From Polytrichum commune (Eukaryota; Streptophyta; Polytrichopsida; Polytrichales; Polytrichaceae), in the NCBI GenBank assembly GCA_950295325.1, contig OX485807.1:27001666-27065665 (forward strand): a stretch of DNA of 64,000 nucleotides, written 5' to 3'. Positions 49,995 to 61,600 of this stretch are shown here, piece by piece (within the stretch, counting starts at the first letter, position 1; every line of letters starts with the position of its first letter). The notes under the pieces are model-generated. The model was not told the DNA's origin. It worked only from the letters and a program-made list of their open reading frames with translations, and searched no databases. Made by a program: the position numbers and the translations under genes.

Positions 49995-50535
49995 CTCCAC
50001 CAACGGATGCGCCCTGCGCCACCTATTCCCGTGTCGCTTCTTCCTTCCTCTTTAATTTAACGCCCTTTCTTAACTCAAGGTTCCCTCCCTCTCCACTAGA
50101 GTATGTGGTACGATTGGTTCTATATGACTCCGGTTGTTAGTTATAAATGACCCCATTGATGCCCTGACCACACCAACGTTTTTGTCCGTTTCCAACCGTG
50201 AAATTGTTGGGGGTTATGTTGAGAAATAAGTGATGGCCCCACCACTTTTCTCACACTGTTGCAATCGGAGATGCTAATGGATGGTGCTAGAAGTGTCCGG
50301 TGGCATGGAGAGAGGCCGGTGTCATCAGCCTCTCATGCCCTCTCTCCGCCAACGGTTTCGCCCTAAGCCACCCAGTCCCGTGTTGCGTCTTTCTTCTTCT
50401 TAATTTGAATCTTTTTCTTAACTCAAGATTCCCTCTCCAGTAGAGTATGTGGTATGATTAGTTCTATATGCATAAATGAACAGGGAGAATCCGGTTGTTA
50501 GTTGCCAATGGCCCCGTTGATGGCCCGACAATGTT
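49995..50535. repeat. Tandem duplication (~340-bp spacing)
   Basis: 50000-50165 and 50340-50535 match: 'CCAACGGATGCGCCCTGCGCCACC', 'CTTAACTCAAGGTTCCCTC', 'AGAGTATGTGGTACGATTGG' and 'CCGGTTGTTAGTT'. Between them lies a half copy of foldback family G (50163-50285). Confidence 0.75.
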
Positions 50536-50769
50536 CAATATTGAAGCCTTCAACACCTATCAAATGTGCTCTGCAAAGTTTCCACCCTTCATAGTGAAGG
50601 CCTCTCCAAAAACTGCATGTCACAAAATACAATGGCTACAATTTGCAAACATAAACATAACTGGACTCCATTCTTGGCACTGTAGCAACACACTTCCCGA
50701 TTATGATAACTCCTGCAATTTTGACTCTGCAACTTCGGCTCGGCGTTGACTACAACTTCGGTTTGGCAA

Positions 50770-50980
50770 GAGGAGCTATATGTGAACGTGGATTTTCAAA
50801 CAGAAGTGGGTGAAGAGTGATCGCAAAAGTCGATTGAAACTTGACACATTGGATGCATTGATGCGAGTGTTATCATGCGGTCTTCCGATGGAAAAATATG
50901 GATTGGGCTAGAATTTTTGACACTTGGGAATCGACCCAAAACCGGAGGGCTTTGCGTTTGGTGTCGGATGATGATCAAGT
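50770..50980 (+). pseudogene. hAT transposase C-terminal relic
   Basis: Pieces in shifted frames resemble the hAT dimerisation region: a CERGFS start, KSDRKSRLKLDTLDALMRVL, then DWARIFDTW. At least two frame changes and a TAG separate them, so it is non-functional. The family assignment rests on the motif order only. Confidence 0.5.
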
Positions 50981-51198
50981 GCATTCTATAGGGAATCTAA
51001 ATAATTTTAGTGCATCGTTCTATTGCATGTACTTCTTCAATATAGTGAGACATCATATCATTTTCATATTCAATACAACACGGCCAATATAAAAAAAAAA
51101 TTGTGAAGCGTTGCCAAAAAGTTTGAAAGTTTGAATGAAGTGTGATTGTTTTGAAGCCCTTCACATTGAAATGCATGTGCACACTTCAAACTTGAACA

Positions 51199-51560
51199 TT
51201 GTGCCCCGACCACACCAATGTTTTTGTCCCTTTCCATCCGTGAAATTGTTGGGGATTGTGTTGAGAAATAGACGATGGCCCCACCACTTTTCACACTACT
51301 ACAGCCAGAGATGCCGACGGATGTGCCAGAAATGGCCGGTGTGATTAGCCTCTCATGCCCCAATCAAACCAAACTTTCTGCCTGGTTCCAACCGTAACAT
51401 CAGTTGTGGGGTTGATCACACCAGCTAGTTCAGACACCATCCATCGGCATCCTTGATTATAATAGTGTGAAAAGTGATGAGCCAACATCTATTTTTCAAC
51501 ATAATCCCCATCAATTTCACAGCTGGAACCAGATGGAAAGTTTGGTGTTATTAAAGCATA
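51199..51560. mobile_element. Foldback element, family G
   Basis: The arms 51199-51330 and 51420-51560 are inverted copies. CCATCCGTGAAATTGTTGGG pairs with the complement of 'CCCATCAATTTCACAG', and 'CACCACTTTTCACACTA' with 'TAGTGTGAAAAGTGATG'. A half copy lies at 50163-50285. No coding frame. Confidence 0.72.
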
Positions 51561-51570
51561 CGTTGTGAGA

Positions 51571-52010
51571 AATAACGGCTTGAAGTTCAAGGCTTCAAGA
51601 GGACTACACATCGTTTTAGAGGAATCTATGGAATATACCTCTCAATTAACAAAGAGAAACCAAAAAATCACAACATGCAGTGACTGGTTGGACTTGGAAA
51701 CACAACAATTTTGACCGGATTCTGCCCGAAAAATTCCCCGGACACGAGCATGAATTGTTGGTGGACCTCCTAATTTGGACGCCATGTGCATGCTTCTATC
51801 CAACACCATTACTTGATTGTTCCATTGTGTCCATGGAGATTTTTTGGGCATAATTGGTCGAAATCATGTTGTTTCAAACTCCAACCAATTGCATGTTGTG
51901 ATCTTTTGGTGTTCTTTTATTAATTTGAGGTATATTCTATAGATTTCTCTAAAATGATCAGTAATTTTTTTTAAAGTCTTGAACTTCAACCGGTTGTTTT
52001 TCAAATGAAT
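51571..52010. mobile_element. Foldback element, family H
   Basis: The arm 51571-51745 ('GAAGTTCAAG..TTTTAGAGGAATCTATGGAATATACCTC..ATCACAACATGCA') is inverted at 51827-52010. Partial copies occur at 25225-25390 and 41310-41490. Families G and H are adjacent here. Confidence 0.75.
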
Positions 52011-52030
52011 TACCCAATTACGTAACGGCC

Positions 52031-54320
52031 CAAGGACGGATTTCACCAATTCTAATTGCTTGGAGAAACGTCATTCCTTGTCCAAAACATAACGCGCTCC
52101 AGAATATGTGGGGTGCAGTACACATAGTAGGGGTACATCGGATGACAAAAGGGAATTTTGACTTGGATCTTTCTATCTTTAAAGTTGTGTTGCATTAGCA
52201 ACTCTATGATCAACCATCAACACAAATCAAATCAAAAATCAGACCTCCCCATATTTAGTTATGGTTATCGGAAATGTGTGTTTGTTGATTCCTTGATTGA
52301 ACACATAGCTCCTTCAGATTGTGTTCATTGCGTTCAAATATTGAGTGTGAAGTAATTAATAGCAATTGAAGACGTAATCCAATCTCTTGTAAACATGTTT
52401 ATATATGGTGTTTGTTCTTTGATCCTCACATGACCACACACCAATAGAATATAGGGGTTCAAGTAAGAAAAGTAACCAAATGATACCCATATACATAATA
52501 AATTTCTTCCTTTTGTTATAGTAGCCAAAGTGATGCTCACCATCACAAGAAGACTCATGTTCCATGATAATACTTGGATAAATTCAGGCATTCCTCCATC
52601 ATGTTCTAATAATAGTATGAAAGGGCAATAGTGTTATTCACCCAACATAACATTCATTCTTTTCTATCATTTTATTTTCAGAAATTTGTCGAGAAATAAA
52701 ATTGCTATATTATATTCTATTTTACTTGGCAACTTGAAACTGTTATTTTGGAAAATGTGTCATTTTGACGTACCTTTACATGAATCGTGATAATGCATTG
52801 TTAGATTTTATAACGACCTTAATCCTTAATTGCCATGGAGAGTTCACTCAGCTCTCTCCCTCTCTTAAAAAGAGCAGTCACCATAGAGCCACTTCATGTC
52901 TTCATCTTCCCCCCCCCCCCCCCCCCTTCTCACATCATGGACATTCTTTTATGTTTTAAGAATAGATTGGTGTAGAAATTCTATTGCATTTTGTTTCAAT
53001 TTGAGGAGAATGATGCTCCCAAGTGACTTTGAAGCTCATAGAAGGCCACTGAGACATGAATGATGAAGCAAATTTTATTGTGTGTGATTGCTACCCATTG
53101 CAAGGATAAGTCATCTTTACTAGTGTGGACAATACTCTGAACTATATATGCTTCAAAATTGATTGTTCACTTGTGAGCAGTGTAAATGTCTTTTGGCAAA
53201 ATTTTGCAAAACACCTACCTCAAAACTCTAAAGCGGAATATTCTAAAAAACTTTTTTTTAATCCTTTTGCCATTTTTCCCCAAAAAATTAAGTAGATGAA
53301 ATTCCGTAGTTGTTTTAGTATTGGTAAGTTTCAAGATGAATATCGAATTACATCGAAATAGGATATTCCCATGGCCATGATGGCCACTCCAACTCCTGCA
53401 ACAATATGAAAAAACATACGTTGATTGTGAGAGACACTTGTCACCCCGTCAATGAACCTTGTCCGTCTCTATAATAAGCATATAAACTCCAAATTGCAAC
53501 ATTCAAATTCCCACATATATGCATTCTAAGTACATATAACTTTCATGTTTGTTTTTTTCTTTTTCTTTTTTAAGCGGATTGAAACAAACTTCAATATCAA
53601 GAACCCAAACAAAGTCATCAAGGGCCCGTCGACAAGAGTGTGGTTGGCTCTCTTGGGTGCATCCGATGAAACCAAAAAACACCCTAACTCATAACTTTCA
53701 TGTTTCTATTAAAATTCCTCATCCAACCCATTGTCTAAACTTAGATGACGAGGAAAAAAGGTTTTCACTAGTTGCCCTAACTTGAGGAGAACTTCACCTT
53801 TGTGACTGTCAAATCTTCTCAAAGTTTGTTAACACGAAGAGATGTTTCTTCCCGTATCTTGGCCACAACGGAGTTGGATTTCCAAACGAATGACTAACCC
53901 ACAAATATGATGGTGATAGTAAGTTGAATTGCCCTCGACACCAAGAATGCCATGAATTCCAAATTCATTAGAATGCATCCGGCATCATTAAAGAGTTAAC
54001 TAATTGACCCGCCCCGTGCATCCACCACGATGCTTTCTCGGATTTTTTAATGGCCTTAACACACGGCCCGCCTCGTGCGTCTTTCCACCACCACATGTGG
54101 GTGTGAATATACCAAGAAAGCGGTAGAACCGTGAGGCTCTGTCCTTTACTATGAAAGACTATAATTATAGTTGTCCACGTTGCTCTCAAGCCTCAAGATC
54201 CACCGCAAATCGAGCACAACTAAGCTTATTGCTCATGTTAGTTAGGATCCTTGAAACGCAAGCGGAACGCCGTACCAAGTAAAGTTTAGGCTAGAAATTG
54301 TGGTGGTGGTCGAGGCCTTT
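52031..54320. other. Intergenic, no gene recognised
   Basis: Short interrupted frames only. A C homopolymer of about 17 lies at 52909-52926. The sequence is mostly AT-rich. Confidence 0.5.
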
Positions 54321-54735
54321 CCACGGGGAGGTCACTTCATTGTCAAGTTGACACCACGTGCAGACAAAGTTTTCCACCCCTATATTACATGCCCTATACA
54401 ATTTTAAATTTTATGATATTTTTTCTACATATACATAACCATTGATAGTATCATTTGTACATTTTTTTGAAATTTTTAGTCATGTTTATTTTTTTAGTAA
54501 TTGTTTTAGTTCAATTCTGTGTCATTCTAGTTAGAAACGGTATGTTTTATGAAAAAAAAAAATCATCAAATTTAGTTACCAATTTTAACTATGTCATAGG
54601 TACTGTGTATATCTACTCATGATAAAATTTTGATAAAATTTTGACCCATTTTGGTGGTGCAACTTACCAAACTTAGAAGATTTTTTTGGGTCGCACGTGG
54701 TGTTCAACTTGACAATGGAGTGATCCCCCCCGTGG
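54321..54735. mobile_element. Foldback/TIR element with GCCTTT duplication
   Basis: The left arm CCACGGGGAGGTCACTTCAT..TGTCAAGTTGACACCACGTGC is inverted on the right (GCACGTGGTG..CAACTTGACAATGGAGTGATC..CCGTGG). GCCTTT lies directly outside both ends, a likely target duplication. The interior is very AT-rich and non-coding, 415 bp in all. Confidence 0.72.
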
Positions 54736-56276
54736 GCCTTTCAAGTTCTTAGTTGGACACAATTTCATTCTCATCCTAGTAGTGTTCACGTGGGGTCTTC
54801 TTACAATAAGTTACACTAAATCAAGGGTCGTGATGAAGATATTGAGGTGTCGAGGTTTCCTAGTTTTGGGGCGAGCTAGACCCTTTCTCTTTCACGCACC
54901 ATGAACATATTATGGCGTGCGGGAGTCCATGTACTAGGGTTTTTTGGCATCCATTCGACCTTTCTAAGGTCCTTTTGGTGTCCCAAATCTTCATTGTAAA
55001 TTGAAGTGGGACCGTCTCAACATTTCCTACCAATAAGTGATTGTACAGTCCAATAGTCATAAGCCATGAACCTTGCGTGTAATAAGTGTCTTCATAGTCT
55101 CTAAGTTTCTTCCCGTAAAGATAAGATGCTGGAGGTCCATGTCAAATGCTAACTATCAAATGAAACACAACCATGCAGCTGTATAATAATGACTCTTGAC
55201 CTTCAAACCATATTATTATCTTAGTGAATGTTAAAACGTTGTTGCTCTATGAGAAAGCAAATGGGTTAAAAGGTGCTCTAGTTTCAAGAATTTAAGAGCA
55301 ATCGGGCATAGCATTGTTTATTGCATTAAATTCTATACATGTGGTAGATTAAAGAAAATAAGATTACGCCCATGTCGATAGTAGTTGACGAGAATGCCAT
55401 ATTCTAGAAGTCCAAGTGCCTCCAATGACCTACACAAAAGGCTGAGACATTCAAAATAATTTAGGCACGTAAAACAATGGAATGTAGAGACACACCCAAT
55501 ATTCTATTGGTTCGTCTTTCAATCTATAACAAGGCTAGTGTGTACCGGTTAGCTCTTCGTTATGTGATGTTCATATCTCTAAATTACTACCGTGACAATA
55601 TGATATGGTTTAACTTGGTAATAACTTCAATACAACAACATTAAGAAGATGAATGCTTGAACAAAATCGATATAGAACCATATTCTATGGGTTATGATGT
55701 CACCAAATATGTGTGTTCAAACCGTTCAAATGCCTTGATTCAAATCCTAATACAACGCTATTGTCGAATCTTGTTGGTTGTTGTGAAAAAACTCCGTAAC
55801 TACTATCTATGGGCGACGTAGTGAGCCGAACCTCTATGCTTACAATATGCTTCGAATCCTAGTTTCCAAATATCCTACACAAAAACTAATATAGTGTGAA
55901 AGACCCAACAAAAGTAGGGGGTAGGAGCGACCAATCGTGTAGCGGGAGGTGGCCTTTCTCCATTGGTGGATGGCACGAGTCATCTTGATAGGCCTTTCGA
56001 CTCCATGGAGGATTGAATCCTTCACCTCCCTTCCTTTACCCTCTTTGTGAAAATCTAAAGAGAAACACATGTGTAGGTGGCAAGTGGCCCTCGTCGATAG
56101 GCTTGAGTACGACACGTTAGATGGGTATTTGGATGGGTAATCATTTATATTACAAGTTGGCTCTTCACTAGGGTTTTAATATTTCTTAGCTTTATCTTTC
56201 ATAAAATATGGTGTCCAAAAATGGACGAAAGTGATGAGGAGCCATCGCATTCGTAGCCGCAAGCTCACCTCTCTCC
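54736..56276. other. Intergenic, no gene recognised
   Basis: No supported gene, RNA or element boundary on either strand. Confidence 0.45.
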
Positions 56277-56775
56277 GGGCCACTTTACACACGAACCAAG
56301 AGCCGTGACCATGAAATTGTGAGAGCCTAAAAGAAAGTGTCCAAAGGCCGTCCCAACACACCTCCAAAATCATGTAGTGTGGTCACGGACCCTCAAGTGT
56401 AGTGTGAAGTCATATGTGCCCGAGCCCTCAATCCAATGCTATTTCAATGGATTCTTATTCACGCAGGTCCTCACGCATGATAAAATAGAGTAAACCAATG
56501 GTTGCAAGCGTACAAAGTGCCATGGTCTCTCGGTTTTTTGTTAGGCCTACCTCCAAGAGTTGATTTTTGAGAATAGTCCAAGTGACCACTAAACATGATC
56601 CATTTGATGCCATGTAGGAATCCATGTAGACTTTACATCCATCTTGCATTCACATACTCCGTTGGTCCCTCAAGTGTAGTGTGAAGCGAACTTGGACTGG
56701 CCCCGCCTTTTCCACCAATGGGAGTGCTTGAAATGTAATCGTCACGGGCTCTTAGTCTCGTGTGTGAAGTGGCCC
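56277..56775. mobile_element. MITE family D copy
   Basis: Ends GGGCCACTTTACACACGAACC and CGTGTGTGAAGTGGCCC are inverted repeats. The right side is followed by TTA, but the left is preceded by TCC, so the duplication is lost or the left end was altered. The terminal ~130 bp on the right is repeated, inverted, at 58114-58242. Confidence 0.72.
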
Positions 56776-58113
56776 TTAGTTGGACGGCACAAGTCATTTT
56801 CCAGCTCTTTCCACCACTCAAGTGTGCATCCATTGCCTTCCCCCCCCCCCCCCCGGCGGGCCTTTTTGTAAAAACCAATAACCAACATATAGAGTAGATG
56901 GCACCTATACACCCAACACCACTACCCTGGGGTATGGCCAAGGATGTTCTACGAACAGACACTCTATTCACTCCGGCCCCTCTATAGGGACTGGAGTTCT
57001 TCTTCTTCTTTAAAGGCACCTATAACCGAACATTTAAGAGATTTTGCGTCATATTCGGAGAAGCATAAGGCAGTGCAATTTTCTCATATGTAGGAAGATA
57101 GAAATAAGGAGTAAATTTTTGGTAATTTTATTCCTTGATTTGAAAGTACTATGAATTTTGAAGCCAAAAGTTGGCCTAAACTAATGATCAATGTCTAGAG
57201 TCTATAACATAACCATAACCGCTCAGTTTAACCTATAGATTCTAGGACCCTATAGATTGCCATGGGCCCCTAATCAAGAATATGCGCCTCTACTATACGT
57301 AGGTGGCAAGTGACCTTTACTCAACATGTTGCAATACTACATATTCGATGGTATTTGAATAGGTATTTATCTATATCAAGATTGAACAATGTACTACCAA
57401 ATTGTAACCAATAGTTATATCTTTTCAAATGTCAAAAATATTACATGAACTTTTGCGCCAAATAATTTGGGCCTCTAAGGTTTGCTTTACATGCAAGGCC
57501 AAGGCCTTCAAAATCTAAAGTTAAATCACACGAAACATCGACTTGGGTCAAGAAGGGAGGAAACCTTGACACAACCCTAATGACGCAGATTGGGTTTCAT
57601 TCCAGTCCGACCCAATTCTCGCTCCTCGGGCCAAATCAAAAATTTCTTCAATGCATTAAAAATATATATAGATTCACTTTAATAAAACATAAAGTCCAAG
57701 GCCCGTCCTTGACTCCATCATATAAAAGACCTTGGGGTTGGTTCAGTGGATGAAACCAATCACGCATAAGAATTTATGCATGTCTGAGCCCCAAATTAGC
57801 CTTGACCCCTCATGTAAAATGATCCAAAGATTGATTATATGTATATTATAATAATTCAATTTTCCTCAATTTTTGCCATGTGTCGATCCCACATCGGGTG
57901 AGACCCTCTTGAATCCCATGTGAAAACTATGTATTGGCACATGTAAAGACGGAATAGGGAGTCCTCTATAGTATTTTGTAAAAATAATGTGCTTTCTATT
58001 CATATACCAAAATAAATTAATTAGTAACTCCTAGTCAACAAGTTCCGTGATCAATTATTTGGACATGTAGTCCTTTATATCTAACTTGGGCTAAAGCTCT
58101 ACCTTGTGACTTA
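56776..58113. other. Intergenic, no gene recognised
   Basis: Contains a C homopolymer at 56839-56854. No supported gene. Confidence 0.45.
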
Positions 58114-58242
58114 GGGCCACTTCACACACGAGACTGAGAGCCCGTGACCATTTAAATTCAAGCACTCTCATTGGTGGAAAAGGCAGAGCCAGTCCAAGTT
58201 CGCTTCACACTATGCTTGAGGGACCAACGAAGTAAGTGAATG
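58114..58242. mobile_element. MITE family D, truncated at the retrotransposon
   Basis: Starts GGGCCACTTCACACACGAG after TTA (58111-58113) and runs, as the inverse of the right end of the 56277-56775 copy, up to the LTR boundary at 58243. The rest of this copy is not found beyond the retrotransposon. Confidence 0.78.
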
Positions 58243-58543
58243 TGTTAGGAAACTAACTGAGTAGGCAAATCAGCAGCATAACGATATGAGAGAAAGAAGT
58301 GAGTTCCTTGAAAACCAGGGGGTATATATACCCATGTACACTGCAAGTGTAATTACTGTATCAGTAGGTACTGACAGCCTACTCCACTAACTCGGCGGCT
58401 TCCCTCCACTACCTCGGTAAGTGAGCTTAGTAATTAGCCCTTATCGCCTAGTTAGACCCTGGACCCCGGTAGTTAATACCGGCGGCTCCTAATTAGGGCC
58501 TGATCTATCTTGGGTTGTCTAGACTATATCCTAGTCTACAACA
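58243..58543 (-). repeat. 3' LTR of Ty1/copia element (301 bp, complete)
   Basis: Runs TGTTAGGAAACT to AGTCTACAACA on the + strand, i.e. TG...CA ends. It contains a TATA-like palindrome, GGGTATATATACCC. The matching part of the other LTR (244 bp) differs at three positions, all transitions. Confidence 0.93.
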
Positions 58544-58560
58544 CTCCTCCTCAACCCGAG
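58544..58560 (-). other. Polypurine tract
   Basis: On the minus strand, CTCGGGTTGAGGAGGAG lies directly against the 3' LTR. This is the expected place and composition for the plus-strand primer. Confidence 0.75.
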
Positions 58561-58630
58561 ATGGTCTCATTAAAAACTTCATTAAGCAAAACCCATTGGG
58601 ATAAAATCTTAATGAAGAAAAGAGTACCTC

Positions 58631-61600
58631 TCACATGTGGTTGAGCTCATGAAGTGATTTCATTCCCGCGGCATCTACTAGCCTTTTGTGTTTATAGGCT
58701 GGTAATGCCTTGGTGAGCATATCAGCTATGTTATTCTCTGATTCAATCTTCCTAATCTCAATTTGTCCAGAATCTACCAGATCCTGTGAGAATGAAAAGA
58801 TATGAGGGCTGATATGCTTTGTCCTATCTGCCTTGATAAACCCTGATTGCATCTGCCTTACACATGAGGCATTATCCTCATAAATTACCGTTGGTTTATC
58901 TTGGGCCTTGATCCCGCATTGCTTCACAATGATCCCCTCCATGGTACGGAGCCATACTGCCTCCCTGGCAGCCTCATGAAAAGCGAGTAATTCCGCATGA
59001 TTGGTTGATGTGGCGGTTATGGTTTGTTTAACCGACTTCCAAGATATCGGGGCCCCATCCCGGATGAAAATGTACCCTGTCTGGGATTTACCTCCTACCT
59101 CATCCGTCCTGAAGCCTGAATCAGCATAGCCTGTTGTTTCTTGGCCTTGGCATTTTCTGTAGTGCAATCCTAGATCCTCGGTGCCACGTAAGTACCTCAT
59201 TAGGTGTTTAACTCCATTCCAATGTCTAGCCGTAGGGTTTTGGCTATGCCTTGCTAGTATACTAGTAGCAATCCCTATGTCCGGTCTAGTATGTGTAGTC
59301 AAGTAAGTAAAGGCCCCTATAGCCGTGAGGTAACGTTGTTTATCTACAATCTCCTCCTCCTCCTCCTCACGGGGACTATAGGGGTCGTCCTTAGTTTTAC
59401 TACGCCCAATCATTGGTGCGGCTAGTGGATGCGACTGATCCATATTGAAATTCTTAAGCAATTTCTGAGTATAGGACTGTTGATGCAGTAGTATACTGCC
59501 ATCACTAAGATGCTGTATTTGTAGGCCTAGGCAATACGAAGTTTTACCTAGTATCTTCATGTCAAACTGTTGGACTAGCAGATCTTGAGTGTATTTACAT
59601 AACTCGGGTAGTCCAATGACATTTAGATCATCTACATATACGGCTACAATAACAAAACCAACATTATTTGTTAATGTAAATATACAAGGTAATGTAGGAT
59701 TGTGTACAAAACCTTTGGATACTAAGTAGTTGCACAAGTGATGATACCACGTACGTCCAACTTGCTTGAGGCCGTAGAGCGCCTTCATGATTTGTAAACC
59801 TGTATGTTTACCGGCAGCTGCAACTGGTACGTGATGAAGAAATCCCGGAGGTGGTACAATGAACAATTTGGTGTCTAAAACACCGTGCAGGTAAGCTGTG
59901 ACCACGTCCAGCAAAAATATGTGCAAGGACAACTGAACGGTTAAGGCAAGCAAAAACCGAAATGAAATAGTGTCCATTACAGGGGAATATGTCTGATCGA
60001 AATCAATTCCCGGCCTTTGGGAGAAGCCTTGGGCTACCAGGCGTACCTTGTACCTGGTTATCGTCCCAGTGGCGTCGTATTTGCGAGTAAAAACAAGTTT
60101 GTGGCCAATCGGATGTTTGTCCAGGTTAGTGACAGTTGGCCCAAAAACTTGATGCTTTCGGAGTGAGTTATACTCAGTCTCGATGGCCTCTTGCCATTTC
60201 GGCCAGTCCTCCCTGGATTGGGCCTCCTCCAAAGATCCAGGGTCGTAGTCTATGTTCCCAGCCGTGTAGTTGACCTTGGGTTTAGTGGCTCGTTTGGCGG
60301 GCTTGGGTGGGGGTTTAGGGGCGGGGTTAGAAGCTGGTCTTTTCTGGGGTAAGGTGTTGCCAGTCCCGGATAACGGATTTCGGATAACCCTTGGGCCTGT
60401 AGCGAAGCCGTCGGGTACCTGTTCCGCGAGCGACTTCAGGTGTAGCAACTTCTTGACTTCAGCATCCCCTAGTGAAGTTGGAGGGTCGGGATTCATGGTC
60501 AGGGTCTCGGGTGCAGAAAACTCAAGTTTCTGGTTGGATTCGGGAGTTGAGACCTGAGGAAATATGTGTTCGATAAACCGACAATTAACGAACCTTGCCT
60601 TAAGTAGAATCCCTGTTGCTGGTACCAGGTACCGAATGATCGACGGTGAGTCAAATCCAATGTAAATCCCCTCTTCCCTGTGTTGTCCCACCGTGTGCCT
60701 CTTTGGTTCTGCCACCGGAACCCAAACTTGGCAACCGAAAACCCTTATATGTGAAACGTCTGGGGTTCTACCGGATTGTAATTCGGCTGGTGTCTGAACA
60801 TTAAGTAAGGTCGGTCTCAACTTGAGCAAGGTTGTAGCATGTAGGACAGCGTGTCCCCACATGGATGTGGGAAGTTGAGCCTGTAAAAGTAAAGGGCGGG
60901 TGACGAGCTGTACCTTCTTGATAAAGGCCTCAGCCAGTCCATTTTGGGAATGCTCATATGGTACCGAGTAGGTTAGTGTTATCCCCATAGCAGCACAGTA
61001 GTCCTCAAAGGCATGTGAGCGAAACTCCATTGCATTATCCATCCGTAAATGCTTAATTGGATAATCTGGGAAATGGTTGCGGTACCGTATGAGGATGGCT
61101 AGTATCTTCGGGAAAACCATATTCCTGGTGGGTAAAAGCGCTACCTCTAAGTGGCTACCAGATGCATCAATCAATACAAAGAAGTATTTAAATGCACCAG
61201 AAGGAGGATTGATTGGGCCACAGATATCGCCATGAATGCGATATAGAGGAGGTGGTAATTCGCTTGGTAAATGCCACCGTGAAGGCTTTTTACTAAATTT
61301 TCCCTGGATACATGCGATGCAATCTTGCACCTTATGAGCGTCTGAAGTGCTCAAGTTGTGGCCTAAGGTAATGGGTAACATCCTACGGAGCACTGTTGTT
61401 CCTGGATGTCCTAACCTCCGGTGCCACAAATTCTGTTTGGCTGTATTGTAACGGGGTAGCCCCGTAGCCAGGTTTTGGCATCTTGGTCGTGAGCCCTCAG
61501 CCCAGACCGCCATACAAACCTCTTCCTCATCTCCTAGGGAGAAGGGGTTGCTCATTATCGGTTTGATATTGAGCCTGTACAGGCCTTCGTCTCCCGCATA

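Noticed and set aside
49440-50022. Long minus-strand open frames in the GC-rich block
   Set aside because: The two overlapping frames give Arg-, Pro- and Ala-rich protein without recognisable motifs. GC-rich sequence has few stops, and the strong donor at 49664 suggests a leader exon instead.
50495-50749. 84-aa + strand frame (NGPVDGPTMFNIEAFNTYQ)
   Set aside because: Shares about 25 bp with the right edge near 63876, but most of it overlaps a tandem duplication and no family is recognised.
23800-56860. CRISPR arrays, tRNA or rRNA genes
   Set aside because: Looked for regular short repeats with unique spacers and for tRNA/rRNA signatures across the window. The tandem arrays have long diverged units without spacers, and no tRNA-like fold was evident by eye.
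60270-60557. Plus-strand frames inside the retrotransposon
   Set aside because: Antisense shadows of the gag-pol frame.
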